From Sabethes cyaneus (Eukaryota > Arthropoda > Insecta > Diptera > Culicidae), in NCBI RefSeq assembly GCF_943734655.1, contig NC_071355.1, positions 226,305,027 through 226,369,026 of the forward strand: a DNA stretch of 64,000 nt. The letters are read 5' to 3'. Position 1 is the stretch's first letter; every line of letters begins with the position of its first letter. The notes below the pieces were generated by a model. That model searched no databases and was not told where the DNA came from. It saw only the letters and a program-made list of their open reading frames with translations. This document shows, piece after piece, positions 44,434 through 57,775 of the stretch. The position numbers and the translations under genes are program-made.

Positions 44434-47400
44434 TTCTGATTTTGCGTTTCTTATGATTTTATATCTGATTTCAAACCGCGAATGACTATTTTGAGATATT
44501 TTGAATGTATTTGTAGTAAAACAAGAGATACTGGAGGCGTTTTTTGTTTCCCAATTTCGTGTATCGCTTTTTTAAAGATATTCGGTGAAAATGCAGCATG
44601 TCGGCGAACTCCAAATTGCCGTTTCAAGGCACGTGAAATTTTTCACAATTTTAATTTTTCTGGAGATGGTGGTAGACAAAATAACATCGTGCAGATGCAA
44701 ACTTACTTTGTACATACTGTCTATTACGATAATTTTCATTTTTACAAGTGCTGCAAGCCGCGCCATATTGGAAGTAACAACACGAATTCATCGTTTCTTC
44801 TCCAAGTTCAAAATATAAACAAAGCTCAAAGTTGCTATTTGTTAGCTAATATGATGCACTTATTGTGTACAGGAACCAAACAATAAAAAATAATTCCATG
44901 TCAATGAACTGACGCAACTTTGCACATCCATTTTTCCTACTCTGAAAGTGGTATTACTTTCCAATCGTATAGAAACAAGCAAAACAATGATGTAATGGAT
45001 TAAACTTAACTAAACAATAGGTAAACGTCCCTTCTTTAAAATTTACTGGGTTATTCATTAAGATACAAATGTTAAATGAATCTTATAAATAAACAATGAT
45101 TAAACATTGATCATCAGCAAGTCATTATGTATGACGTCAACGTGTGCTTACCAGTTTTTATTTTCGTATTTGCACGAAAAATCACTAATTCCTTCATTGA
45201 GAATTTTAGAAGAATCAGAAAATTGAGAAAGTCAAACATTTCCTATTAATTCTATTTTTTAAGCTTATTTTTCTACCTCCAAGCTTTGGAAGCAACATGA
45301 ACAGATAAAACCTGCAAGTCGGAGCAGAAAATAAAAAATACAAATATAAATAAATATCGATTTTTCTGGAACAAATTAATAGTAGAATTAAAAATTATAG
45401 TTTATTAATATTCACGAAGCCCTTGATTACCAACTTAATCTGAAATAACACCTAGGAAAAAGATACGTCGCATTCACGGTTCTTCCCACTGCTCGTCTAG
45501 ATATAATACAGTCTACAATCAGGACCACCATGCGTGATTGTATGAAATTCTGCACTGCATATTAGTACTAGAAAACCTACTGCATTATTGATAATGCATG
45601 TTTAATTGAATGGAACAGGCACCTGGAACAAATCATAATTGATGAATAAGGCATCGTACTCTATCATTAATTCAATTTAATACGTCTCTAATTATGCTCA
45701 CAGAGGTACAGGTAATAATTATCCATCATACCCGAGCTGCAAACTGGTAATATTGTAAATACAGTGCACCGCTAGAAATTTGAAACCAAACACCAAAGGC
45801 CACAATCAGCCGTGCTTCTCCATCGGTGCCGCACCGCACCACCAGCAATGATACCGTCAACCGGAAGCACACCGCAAACGCAAGTTATTTCCCTACACCA
45901 TCTCTATTCAACTTTTTATGCTACTATTCATTCCCATTTAATTTAATTTAACTTAATTTAATTTAATTTCGTGTGCTATGTTTTTGTTTTCCCCGCCGGC
46001 AAACCGGTGCTCGGCTGCCGCTGCCGTCCAGCATCCTTGTGTTGCTCTCTAAATTTTGTATTGTGCTTCCGTTTGAGGCGAACCAGCAGCCAGCCAGCCA
46101 GCCAGCCAGCCGGTTGCACTGGAGGCAGCTCAAGTGAAACGATGCCACTAGATATTGTTAACTGTTGAGCCAAAAGGTAGAGCAAATGGAAGAGATTCTC
46201 CACTCTGATACCCACTTTTGATGACGGTATCACCGTCCGGAGGGGTGATTTTGTTCTCCCCTGAAGAGGTCGAGTAGATAAATTCGAACAATTGTAAGGA
46301 ATTTCCAGTATTTATTTGAAATTTGAGTTCTCAATTTAGTCGATTTCGGTTTGAATGTAGCCATCATCTACGGCGTTCTTTAGATGTGTACAGGTCCCAG
46401 TGACGGAAATAACATCCAAAAGAAAAGGATCCACAAATGAAGAGACAGTGCAAAAAAGCAGCAGCAGTTCAAGTGCTACGTCCCAGCAGCCCTGCCAGCC
46501 GGCCGTCGTCGGTGACAATGAGTGGGTCGGTCGGTGGTCGGTGGTGGAGGCTTTTGAACACAAGGCAAGAACAAATTAATATTTAATTATACAGCAATTT
46601 AGCTAAGTTGCTACATGGAATGGTCCTGAAACAAACGTCGCCTGGTTTAACTGGCTGAAGGATGGAGTATTTTTCCTATAGTAAACTTACGAGAACTAAG
46701 AACATTTCGGTATTTTTGAGGTTTCGAAATTCTGTTGGACCATACCGAGCTTTAGCTACGAACAAATAAATGAGGAAGTGAAAGAAAGCAATGCGATCGG
46801 TTGAAGTAATACTATACAAAATTTAGTTCCTTAGAAAGAAGGAAATCGTCTCACGACAGTTTGCATATTTGAACACATCTTAAATTAATCGTACAAGCAA
46901 GGAAGCATGTTTTCACTTCACAACAATGTGCTTTCTGGTCCTCATCATCATCATCATCATCACCATCATCATCGCACATGCTGATGTAGCAATAGTATTT
47001 CCTACCTCAGGCAACAGGGAAGCCTCTGTCCGACACGCTTCTATCAACTATACATTATAGGCTGCTGCTGCTGCTGACAAGATCACATCACACAGGCACT
47101 CAGTTCTTGTGGCTGCTGTAATTTAGCAACAACCAGACAGAGCTAAAACTGCAGAACATCTTCGGAAAATGTACAAATAAGATATGCGATAAATATTTGA
47201 TGATTTTAAACACATTTCCTTTTGCCATCGGCCCATATGGTTGTCTTCTGCACCAGATACCCAAGATGGTATAGTTTCAGCAATCGGCCTCCCATACCCG
47301 TCCTGTACGGGCAAACACTCAAGAATGTCTCACTCCCTCACAGTGGAGGAACATCTTTCCTGCTGTGGTTAAGGCAAGTGCATGCTAAGAAAGCGATATT

Positions 47401-47869
47401 TTTGAAATTGTAAAGGAAGCAATTCTATTACCACATTTGTGCATATCACATACGATCTCTGAACATCGGCAATGGTTGTCTCAAATCCGCTCAAATTGTA
47501 ATTTGACACCAATGGTACATTTAACCAGAAAAGTTTGCCAAAATCATCTAAATAGAAATAAATGGTACCTCAAACCTGGAAATACTGAACGGAATGCTAT
47601 AGTTTTGAAGTGCGCTCTGAAATAATGATGAAAATATTTAACTAAAGGAATTTTTGGTTCCTTAATAAACACTTTAACAACAAACCATGATACTTTTGTC
47701 TTAGAACAACAACTTTATAATATTTTACCAACTGTTTTAGACAAATCAACTGAACTTAGAATTATGATGATGTTTGCTTTCTACTTAGACAGCATTTTAC
47801 ACTCAAATATATTAAACTAATGGATGCGGGAACACTTTTTCTTTTGATAAGTCGTAATTAAGAAAGTGT
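44434..47869. other. Long stretch without recognised genes; several simple repeats
   Basis: Simple repeats: (ATTTA)n at about 45938-45968, (CCAG)n at about 46085-46110, (ATC)n at 46938-46973 and (GCT)n at about 47062-47078. 45800-47100 is of balanced composition with ORFs on both strands lacking motifs. 44434-45780 and 47400-47860 are AT-rich. Nothing resembles an exon convincingly. Confidence 0.35.
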
Positions 47870-50490
47870 TCACAGTATGGTCCTTAGCTTATTATTCAGT
47901 AACTCTAATCCCTACTTCCTCGTGGTACCAGTCTGAATACCAATAATATTAGCGGAGTTCGGGAAACCATCCCCGGTGTGATTCAAGATTGTATACCGGC
48001 AGGGAAGGGGGCACTTATGCGAACGCTGAATGTAACAACGAGGAATAGCTTTGTCAGCCTTGAGCGTCTGTTGCCATGGCCAAGGCAGCTATTGATGGAC
48101 CTACAAATCCTTAACTAAGGAAGCGGTCTTATTTCAGGTTAGGAGCGGCAAACGACTGCGTCTGACTCGGAGCGGGTGGCTGAATTAAGAAACGTTGAAT
48201 CTAAAAAAAATAATATGACAACCTCTGCACCAGATGCAGTAGTGTGGCCCTTGTAAGACAAACTACCTTATCCAAACTATTACGAACATTCAAGCAAATA
48301 TGAGTAGAAATATTTGGGACGACGAATGGAAACTTGGAACTGCAGATCGCTGAATTTTGCGCTGTGACGAACGGTTGCCGTGCGAACAGCTTTAACCCCG
48401 CAAACCTGATACTGTAGCTCTGCAGGAAATCTATCGCAAAAGCGAGAAGGTTTGGAAGGTTTGGACAAGATCCGCGGCGGAATGGTTCAGCTTTACCAGA
48501 GTGGTGATACTACCAACGAACTGGGAATAGGCTTTGTAGTGTTGGACAGAATGCAGGATCGCGTGATAGATTGGAAGGCAATCAACGAGAGGATGTGTCT
48601 ATTGAAGATCGCTGGCTTGAGGCTAAGACCCCATTATTAACAAGACTGGCCTCTCTGTTATTTTTCTATATAAACTTCATACGTCAGCATCAGCGACGCT
48701 TCTATTTGCGAGGGTAGTAAATTTTGCATGAGTATTAGTAAGCTCAGAAAAATTATATATTGGTGTTTGTTCTATTCTGTTGGGATGGCGGTATGAATAT
48801 TATAGTAGCACTCACTCACACAGATGCATTCAGGGACCACCTTGCGAGCTGCCATCAGTGTCTCCCGAATATTGGCAGAGCTGCCAGTCTTCTTGTCTTC
48901 GATAAACGGCTATTTTTTCAATTACAGCATCATCAACGTGCACTGGCTGCACGAAGAGACTTGGCGATGAGAAGGAAGCGTGCTACGCGAAACCACGGGG
49001 TCGTCATCAAATATGAACACCCAGGTCAGTAGGGAAGAAATGTATAGACCAATGCTAGGACCCCATAGCCTGCATACCGACACGAATGATAGCGGCAGAC
49101 GATGTATAAACTTCGCGGCTTTCCGAGGCCTGGTGATCCAAAGCATCTTTTTCTCACGCAATAATATATACATAGTCTATTGGAGACCACCTGACCAACG
49201 TTTGAACCAGATTGACCACGAACATACATTTTCTACGGGATGCGGGTATTGACTCTGACGATCGCGTAGTAGCAGTATTAGTACACTCAAAGCTGTCAAC
49301 CAAATACCAGACACGTCAGAGCCGTTCTCCACAGCTGAACATTAGGGTGCTAGATAACCCGCAACCTGCCGAGAACTACGTACGAATACTGGAAAAGGCA
49401 CTGACTTCTTCTGAAGAGTTGATTCAATCCCCGTTGCTTTAAGAGGTGCTTCAATTCTCGAAGACGGTTGCGGCATAATATGCTAGGCCGTCGGAGAGGG
49501 CACTACCACGGCACTAGGTGAAGAGCCCCGGAGTATATGAAATGATTGATTTGTCGGAGTATGTCACCAAGCGGTGAAGAGAAAAAAAATGGCAAAGAAA
49601 ACTTATCTGAGCATTGCTACTAGGGAGAACTTGGCCAAATACCGACGAGCAAGGAGTAAATTAATCACGATGCTGAGGAGTCAAAAGTGCCAAAAGGAGG
49701 ACAGAGATCGTGAACAATTAGATCTAATGACACGTGCAAGTTTTACTAGGTGAATCAAACTCGTATCGAAGGGCTAAACACTAAAGCCTGACATGTGTAG
49801 GGACGAGGGAGGGATCCGATCACAGGCAAGTGCGAGACGGTCGACAGGTGGAAGCAGTTCTGCGATGAACACCTCATTGGCAAAGTTGCATAAGGGGGTG
49901 ACACGGAAGTTAGCCTAGGAGTACCCATAGAAGATAGTAATGCCGCAGCACCTGATTTCCAACAACTCAAACGAGAAATCGGTTTGTCGAAGACCGACAA
50001 TGCTGCCGGTAAGGACTGCCTACCAGCAGAACTTTATAGACATGGCCTGGAAGCGCTGGCAGCCGGTCAGCTCTGGGTTATTTACAAGATTTGGGAAGAG
50101 GCGAAGCTATCGGAAAAATGGATGGAAAGAGTAGTTTGTCCCATCTACAACTACGGTGATCGGCTCCACTGCTGCAACTATCTGGTACTCTCCTATTTGG
50201 CGGAGCACAAACTGAATGCGGAGATTGGCGGAGGCGTATGAATCACGAGCTGCAGGCGCTTGAATAGATTACGATCGTACATCTGGCAAAAGTTGGCAGG
50301 CTTCGGTGAGCCGGACACATCGTAGGGAAACCGGACGACGGTACGATGAAAACTGTTCTCTTCAACAACCCCATCGGTACCAGGAACAAACCAGGTCGAA
50401 AGCGATTTGTGATTTCTGAGACGCTTGTGAAATTGGCGACGAATGACCCAAGATCGAGTTGAATGGATACGACTGCTATGACTGCTCCAA
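47870..50490 (+). mobile_element. RTE-type element, copy 3 (decayed, includes 5' region)
   Basis: Nucleotide and peptide blocks match copy 1. Endonuclease: KPDTVALQEI-like near 48395-48430, ERMCLLKI near 48590, MNTQVSREEMYRP near 49010-49050, then INFAAFRGLVIQSIFFSRNN and PPDQRLNQIDHE near 49110-49230, and DSDDRVVAVL near 49250. Linker near 49590-49680. RT fingers: NAAGKDCLPAELYRH near 50000-50040 and EKWMERVVCPIYN near 50115-50155. It then jumps to the tail (RRRMNHELQAL, about 50232-50260). The palm is deleted. About 47870-48290 looks like its 5' UTR. All frames are broken. Confidence 0.8.
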
Positions 50491-51572
50491 GAATCTAGAA
50501 CAATTCTTGCCTCTAGTAGATTTCATAATCAATTTCATAAAACTGCTAATAAAACTATGAGCACCACCAAAACTTCCTGATGACCACTATAAAATTGTCT
50601 AACGACCAAGGGTTCCGCTCTGCAGAAGGTTTTTATAACGTATAAGAATCAAATCATAAACTTAGGTAGTCCTATCACGTGCTGCAGAAAGCAGCAATAA
50701 AACCGCTTATGCTTTTCGCTGCTTGACAGCTGCCATAATTTAATGAAGCTTTTCACTACAAAGCTATAAAGCATACAGCTTGCTCTGGTAGAAAGCTAAA
50801 TCAGTCAGTCAGTTTTGTTAACTTAAAAATACAGTGAGCAAAAAAGTTAAAATTTTACTGTCAGATCATCCTGATCGATTTGGTTTATAGCGACCATAAT
50901 GAAATATATTTATAAATTTTTAGCAGCTTCCGTGGTTGCACAGTATATGCGCATAAAATTTTAGCTTGTATATTAATGTTATATGTGGGTAAAATCGACG
51001 CGCCATCGAAATTTTGCCGTTTTTGAAAACTGGATGTTTTAACAAAATAAATAGTTGAAACTAACCAATCTCAATTTATAGCAAAATCATTTTAGTTGGC
51101 TCCTGTGACATGAAAATCGATTGGTAATAATTTTCTTGCTGCAACATACTTTTTGTTTTGATGAATTTTTATTTTCAAGCCAAAAAAACTAGAATATGGC
51201 AATATGGTTTCGCATTCGCATAAATAATTAAATATGTGCTGTTTCCTCAATTTATGTGCTAAATATGTCCTCTCAATTTATGATAACGAACATTATTTAC
51301 AAAGTATAAATAAAGGTAGGTACGAATTATGTGAAATTTTCAGCATAAGTTACTTGAAAGCTTGATGCAAAATCTATCGGCTCTCTTCTCATAAACTAAT
51401 GTTGCCTGTACATTCCTGAAATGCAAAATAGTGAACTAAATGGCTGTTTCTTGGCAATTAATTTATGGAATTACTTGCCAGCAACATGCTATATCGCATC
51501 GATCGTATCATCAGTCTGTTTTGAAACAGACGCTGAAGAAATGTGCAAGTCATAGGAGGAGATAATAAACCA
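50491..51572. other. AT-rich intergenic DNA
   Basis: No gene or recognised repeat. Short ORFs only. Confidence 0.4.
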
Positions 51573-51938
51573 AACTCGTATTTTTAGTCTTTGACCTTGA
51601 AATACGGTCAGGCATTAATATTAATATTTATTTGAAACGGTGGTTCTACAATTGATGAGGAGACGGTAAGGGAAAGTAATGAAAATTATTTTGGAGTGGA
51701 TTGGAAAGAGCGGGAAGGTGAGGGGGAAGGTGAGGGGGGGGGGTTTATTGGTACCTACGGTTAACAAGTAGTCGTTGTGATTCCTACCTTTTGTCCAATG
51801 CTGGAAGGTGCATGGGTCGAACCAAGCTATAATCAAAGATTATAACCGGATTTGAACCCGCAACACCCGCCAGGGCATGTGACTCGCTGGTACCCGTGAA
51901 CCTTTGAACCGCAGAGGCGTTGGTCAAAAGGAGACTGC
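51573..51938 (-). mobile_element. SINE-like repeat, copy B (minus strand)
   Basis: This is the reverse complement of copy A: B box GGGTTCAAATCC read from 51859 to 51848, the TAATCTTTGATTATA-type palindrome next to it, a long G-rich run (the complement of copy A's C-rich run) near 51710-51742, and the tail 'AAGGTCAAAGACTAAAAA' ending near 51575. Confidence 0.6.
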
Positions 51939-52054
51939 AAAATCCCCTTATTAAGGTAACGACGAATCTGACGCTGTTCGTCTGTCAGCGTGTTAGCCGC
52001 GATTCTCAGCACGGGTTTTCAGAGAAAGGCTCTGTTCCTATGATTCCTTGTATA

Positions 52055-52206
52055 TCCAGCGCCTCTGCGGTTCAAAGGTACACGGGTACCAGACCAGCGA
52101 GCCACATGCTCTGGCGGGTTTTGTGGGTTCAAATCCGGTTGAAATCTTAGATTATATCTTGGTTCGACCCATGCACCTTACAGCATCGGACAAAAGGTAA
52201 AAGTCA
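52055..52206 (+). mobile_element. SINE-like repeat, copy C, 5' part
   Basis: It matches copies A and B from CCAGCGCCTCTGCGGTTC to the GGACAAAAGGTAAAAGTCAC junction, with the B box GGGTTCAAATCC at 52125-52136. It is split by the MITE at 52211-52656 and resumes at 52665. Confidence 0.6.
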
Positions 52207-52210
52207 CAAC

Positions 52211-52656
52211 CAAGCCCGACAACGTCACCTTCAATTGCATAGCGTCACTCAACAATGAAGCAGTGACGCTTCGGTTTCAACAGAAGCAGCACCGCTTTAG
52301 TTTCAAACTGGCTTCAGCCAGCGTCAGCGAAACTGGTTTCACTTCATCATGACTATCGATTTCAACATTTCATTTGTACTTTTCTATCAAATACATATTC
52401 AGAAGAAGACCAGCAACTTTGAATGCAAATGAATTGAATTTGAGTAACATTTCCTGTAATGCAACGCATATTGAAGTTAACCTAGTCAATATCGACAAAT
52501 CGTGCATGACTTTCTGCCGTCGTCAATTGAAACAGCCACCAGCTTCAACTGAAGCTTGTTTGAAACGTTCAACAAATGAAGCATGTCACTTCATGTATGA
52601 CACGAGGGTAAGAGAAAGTCAGTTTCATTAATTTGTTTCGACGATCCCGGGCCCTG
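52211..52656. mobile_element. hAT-type MITE inside SINE copy C, 446 bp
   Basis: A perfect 8-bp duplication, GTCACAAC, flanks it at 52203-52210 and 52657-52664. Its ends are imperfect inverted repeats (CAAGCCCGACAACGTC on the left; CAGGGCCCGGGATCGTC read inward from the right). The interior is rich in TGAAAC/GTTTCA and GTCACT motifs and has no transposase. The intact SINE copy A lacks this segment, which proves insertion. Confidence 0.85.
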
Positions 52657-52664
52657 GTCACAAC

Positions 52665-52806
52665 GACTACTTGTTAAGTGTATCTACCAATAACCCCCCC
52701 CCCCCCTTACCTTCCCGCTTTTTCCCCACCACACCAAAAAAATTTTCATTACTTTCCCCCACCGTCCCTCCATCAATTGTTGAACCACCGTTTCAAAAAA
52801 TATTAA
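52665..52806 (+). mobile_element. SINE-like repeat, copy C, 3' part
   Basis: It resumes with GACTACTTGTTAAGTG as in copy A. It contains a run of 14 C (about 52694-52707) and then 'CCGTCCCTCCATCAATTGTT' and an A-rich stretch. It ends before the 'AAGGTCAAAGACTAAAAA' tail seen in copies A and B. Confidence 0.6.
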
Positions 52807-55469
52807 GGAAATAATAAGTTATTAAGCAGTTAAGTAATAATGTAAAATAATAAAAGATTCTTCCATAGCAGCACACTTCCATCACATTCAGTTGTAGTAA
52901 TTTATTTATAACTGTTTCTGGTCATTAACAGGTTGCAGTAACTAAAAATGTAACTGTACTGCTTTGCTTGCGTTCTTGTTCTATTTTCAGATTCTACTGA
53001 ATCGTTCAATAAAAGAATGATCATTGCTGTTAATCATTGAATGAGCAAAGACATAAAACAAATTTTTCAATAGAAAATATTCGCCTGTGCAGTGAAATAT
53101 GTCGCATTCTTCTAATTGATTTGAAAAATCAATGCAATTACGACTAATAGCCCCTGATTTTTTCGGTTTCTAATTGTTCTAACCGTTTGGCTATTCTCAC
53201 GCATTCTCCACACACTACACACCCGGAGACGGAACACACTGTGTGTGGTGCTGCTGGGAACGCATAAATTACAATACAGGATGTCTGTCATCTTAGCGGA
53301 AGATTTACGGCTTTTGGCAGCGAATAGCTGCCGCGGCGCGGTGTGCCCGCAAATCTGTACGGCTACAAATAGTTTTTCATTCGCAATCTCATGCTCACCA
53401 GTTGTATGCATCATGTGCTATTTTCGAAAGCTTTTTCCCGGAGCAGAGCAGCGATTAGAGTTCGCCAGCACTACTGTTTGCCCAGAGTGGATTGCCGTTA
53501 TCTCTTCCCACCCCGAAACGACAGCAGCACGCGCGCCACCCTCACAGGACGCCTACATACGAATCCTGATGGTGTAGGAGCCGAACAAGCAATATTCGTG
53601 ATTAATTTCAGTGAGCTTTGAAATTAGCAATCAGCTAAATGGCCTCCTATCACTCTTTTTCACTCGTTGTCGATGGTTCTTTTTCGCGGGGTGCGCTTTT
53701 TCCACCTCGTTCTACCGACAATGCCCTGTTTGTAGAGCTATCGGGACATCCACTGCCGAAACCTAACCCATAATGCAGGGAAAAATCCCAACGAAGCGGA
53801 TGGATTGCATTGGAGGGCGAGTCTGAGGCGCCATCCAATTTGAGGCACGCTACAAATGGGAAAATTCAGCTCCTTACAGTGTTCGTCTTCGGTTCTTGGC
53901 CTGCCGCCGCCGAAGAGGTGGCTCCTTGTGCGCCGGGAAGCAGGAACGGGGTATGTTTGGTGTTAGTCTAATTCTCTAATTTTGATTCATTTTCTGTGCC
54001 ATTGTGTGTGGTTTCTGCTCGGCGTAGAACCCGAGCAGCAAAGTTCACTCACTAGTTTCGGTCAGCCCAGCTTCGGGATGGCATTTTCTGTTCAAGCAGG
54101 CAGCACGAACAATTCCACGAATTGGATGCTGATGTCTGTTTCGTTCTTGTTGTAATCTATGTAAGTTCTCTCGGAGATAATCATGCGATCATTCATTAGC
54201 CAAATTGAAATGATAAGAAGGTGGGTGCTGGAAGTTAACGGATAGGACGTTGATATGGATGATGTTTACGTGGAGGGAAAGTTGGTAATTTTCGTTGATA
54301 ACATCGAGAGTGCTTCAAATGATTTGATGGATTTTACTGGCAAGCCTGGTGTGGCTAATACAATGGTACCGCTTTAAACCAAACTCAAAGTTTGGTTCAA
54401 TGTACAACAACACTTCAATGAAGACAAAAATAATTTCGAATAGAGTTTCTTATAGTTATGAGTTTTAATTTTGTTTTACTGAATTTAGAAAATTAGTAAA
54501 CAATCACGTTCATAGTATTGTTTGTGGCAGCTAGTGTCTGCAGTCTTTGCTGAACACTTCTACAACACTTTTCATCTAGATATTCGATAGAAGATATGTT
54601 TCAATTGGCAGCGAAAGACAATTCAATCGTAATTCACTTGATACGATTTGCTGTGCAAATCTGTGCACAGTTCTTTGCAGAAATCGTTTTTCAATGCCAA
54701 CCCTTGAACCAAAAATCAAGAATAATGTAAGAAAATGTGAGGAATAAATTTTCTTCTCCTGCTTCGTACGAAGCTAAATGGATTTTGGTGGTGAAAAAAA
54801 TCACCCTTTCCATGTTGGCGACATTGTCTGTGGGCACGCCTTTTCCAGGTTCCGCTATCAGGGTGATTGCTTTGGCTGTTCGGCTGCGACAGGAACTCGC
54901 ACGCGAAGGCTTGGAAGTAAATCGAGCCAAGTTGGATCTCCGCAATATTTAGAATCAAGAAGCAATTCAGGATAATGCATGAGTTTTACGACACGGTCTA
55001 AGGAACTCGAGTTTCAATACAGTATCGCGAAACGTTCTAGTATGATTAGACTGGTAGCCTTATTCTATATTCTAAATTTTCTATCGAAAGTCGAAAGTTT
55101 ATGATGTTCTCCGTTCGACAGCACACATCACATGGGCAAAACAACACGTTCGAAAGAAGTCTAACGAAATTAGGATTCGTTGGAATACACAATACTGCTA
55201 CAGGTTTGGATCATCGACTCTCGAGAATTAATTTTATTTTTCGTGTTATTTTCAGAAATATTTTATCAAAATGTTATGTCATTTGATAATTTTATGTTTC
55301 AAACTTAAAACGCCTTTACCGCATTTCAAAGTCGGTGTTCATCCTGAAAAATCTCACTGTGTTAAACTTCAAATAATATCCTAAATAGCAAATTAGAAGG
55401 GTTTAAATATCAAGCGAATCCTCACCAATCTCGATGGCATTCACCCCAAAAAAACACACATAAAAGAGG
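52807..55469. other. Stretch without firmly recognised genes
   Basis: 53110-54200 is of balanced composition with ORFs on both strands and no motif. A denser open region lies at 54691-54958, where + frames (54737-54952 and 54778-54975) and minus frames are all open. The + frame reads 'LRQELAREGLEVNRAKLDL' near its end, but I cannot assign it to a family. 54960-55470 is AT-rich. Confidence 0.35.
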
Positions 55470-55715
55470 TGCTGAGTGTTGGAATAGCTTGCCAGCCTTG
55501 AGAGCCTGGTTTATCCGCCAATAGCCTTGCATCTTTATCCCGACGTGTTTCGGCTTGCAGCATAAAGCCTTTGCGGGATATATTCAATTTCTTGTAGAAT
55601 TCTCGCATTTACTGAAAACGATAAAGATGTTCCATTTTCTCGCAATCCATAACTTCTAGGCGGCATTTCTTATCTCGAAAAAATTGAGTTTGCTGTCTTC
55701 TGTTCAGAGTACTGT
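55470..55715 (-). pseudogene. RTE-type linker fragment (minus)
   Basis: Minus-strand reading gives MREFYKKLNISRKGF and then a DKDARLLAD-like block. These match the linker between endonuclease and RT of RTE elements of the second subfamily (consensus type REFYxKLNxSRKGF). It is short, and outside this peptide no homology is visible. Confidence 0.55.
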
Positions 55716-55727
55716 TAGAATCCCGAA

Positions 55728-56115
55728 AATTTGTAACGCTGACTGAGATCTGTCACAAAGGCTTGAAGGTGTGGAAAACTCGTGACGACAAGGATTCCAA
55801 TTTTTACAGAAAGAATGGAACGCCTAACGTGGGCTGAGAATTGTGTTAGTTGTGAGTAATGAGCAGAATACAGGTTTGCGTGATGGGTTGGAAGGCGAGA
55901 GGATGTGTATGTTGAGGATAGAGCGCCGTTTCTTCGCACTACACCATCATAAACGTAAACTATCCACATGGAAGCATATCTGACCAGAAGGAAGCATTCT
56001 ACACGCAGCTGAAGGCGACGTACGACAGTCGTTCGCCACGGGATGTCAAGATCGTCATTGTACCTGGACGCTAAGATCGACAGAGAAGCGCTGTTTAGAC
56101 CGGTAAATGGACTTA
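55728..56115 (+). pseudogene. RTE copy 4, endonuclease fragment
   Basis: Decayed blocks match copy 1: EICHKGLKVWKTRD near 55755, GERMCMLRIERRFF near 55895-55935, KEAFYTQLKATYDSRSPRDV near 55990-56045. The catalytic GDMN region is broken. The sequence stops at about 56115, where a minus-strand element begins, and the same copy resumes at about 57430. Confidence 0.65.
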
Positions 56116-56189
56116 TAGCCAGCACACCAACTATAACGGCCGGCGATGCATTACTTACCTACTCTATTAGCAACGGTCCGTCATCGATA

Positions 56190-57430
56190 CTGTGCCGAAC
56201 GAATTATGATCCTCCAGTACTGTCGGTCATGGGCTGCCGTTCTCCAATTCCCTAGAACACTAGCCACTGACCGTGCGTCGTCCTCGACAGCGGACATCCG
56301 CCGGGTGCAGAGTCTGCCCTGAAGTCTATGACCTCTTCCTGGTTCTCTGCTGAAAATAGTTTTGGCTACTCTTTCGTCGGGCATTCTGGTCACGTGCCCA
56401 GTCCGCCGCTGCCTGTCACATTGTACTACCTTCATTATATCAGTATATTTGTATACGTGATACAGCTCACGGTCCATGCGTCTGTACCACACTTCGATTT
56501 CCATATGGCACGAAGTATTAATAGCAGAATTTTACGTCCCTAGCACTCGTTTGTCAGCTTTCTTTAGCGTCTATAATTCATGTTCGTACAGGGCCAACGC
56601 GAGGATTATTATTCTGTAAAGCACCAGTTTTGTGCGAATTTGTAAACTACGAGACTTTAGCGGGCTACATAATCCGTAGAAAGCCCGAGTTGCAACTGCA
56701 ATTCTTCGTTTCACTTCGCGGCCTACATCGTTGTCACATGTCATGAGCGTACCAAGGTATATGAATTCCTCCACTACTTCGTATTGTTCCCCATCCAGCT
56801 CCACCTCGGCACCATCACCATTTGGACTCCCACGATCCCCGTCAGCAACCATGTACTTCGTTTTGGCGGTGTTAATGGTAAGTCCCAATCGCACTGCTTG
56901 AAAGGCATAAAATCCTCTGCGACTACTCTACGGTTGATTCCGATGATGTGGACGTCATCCGAAAAACCAAGAAGTAAAGTAAAACAAGCATAACCTCTCC
57001 ACGTTTGCTCCTCGTATTGCACCTTCCAAGGCAATGTTGAATAGCGGTTTAGAGAGTGCATTCCCTTGCTTCAGTCCATCTAACGTCACGAAACCGGCTA
57101 AAGTCTCACCCCCAAGGGACTGACGCATGACATTGACCCATCCAGCGTCGCACAAATCAGCATAATTAGTCTCGTCGGAAAACCATGTTCAAGCTTTATT
57201 TGCCACAGCTCACTTTGTTTGAATTGATCGTACGCCGCATCAAAGTACACAAACAGATGATAAGTCTGTACTCCCGGAACTTGTCTAGTAAAACTGACGC
57301 AGGGTAAACAATCTGATCCGTCGTGCAGCGACTCTCACGAAAACTAGCTTGGTGCTCGCCAATGAAGTACTCCGCTAAAGGTCTCAGTCTAAAGAACAGG
57401 ATACGGGAAAGCAGCTTATAGGAGGAGGAG
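56190..57430 (-). pseudogene. RTE subfamily-2 RT and C-terminus (minus), inserted in copy 4
   Basis: Minus-strand order from 57430: YKLLSRILFFRLRPLAEYFI, GEHQASFRESRCTTDQ, a YFDAAYDQF block (motif A damaged), LDGLKQGNALSKPLFNIALE (about 57020-57090), LLGFSDDVHIIGI (about 56940-56975; FADD is now FSDD), LTINTAKTKYMVADGDRG (about 56830-56890), EFIYLGTLMTCDND (about 56735-56775), and a tail 'CTRRMSAVEDDARSVASVL' with WRTAAHDRQYWR near 56220-56330. Frameshifts are few, so this is younger than its host copy. Confidence 0.8.
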
Positions 57431-57775
57431 CGCCGTTCTTAGATGAGTATCTCAATGGCGATGTAACAGGAGGCTGTAGGGAAGTTAAGTGTTCTGACTC
57501 TTAGTCTCGAACAGATTCGACGAGAAAGCGAACAGTTGAAGACACGAGAGAATATGGCCACTGGAAAGAATTGACTTTAGGCAGAACTCTAACAAAATAG
57601 CACAAAATAGCAGTAATAGCACTTTACTGGCTAATTTCAAGGATTTGGGAGGAGGAAAAACTACCGGAGCAGTGTATGGAAGTTGGAAGGATAGTGTGGT
57701 TTACCACAACTACAAAAAAAAAAACGATTGGCTCGATTGCTATAATTATCACGGCATTAGGCAACACTGCCTACA
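57431..57775 (+). pseudogene. RTE copy 4, linker and RT fingers (continued)
   Basis: The sequence resumes the + strand copy with FLDEYLNG-like (about 57435-57465), TRENMATGKN near 57540-57570, WLISRIWEEEKLPE (about 57625-57670) and DWLDCYNYHGI (about 57725-57760). Multiple stops are present. It is interrupted near 57775 by another minus-strand copy. Confidence 0.6.

Noticed and set aside
54691..54975. Overlapping open frames as an exon
   Set aside because: Frames on both strands are open and none matches a family I know; kept only as a note in the intergenic entry.
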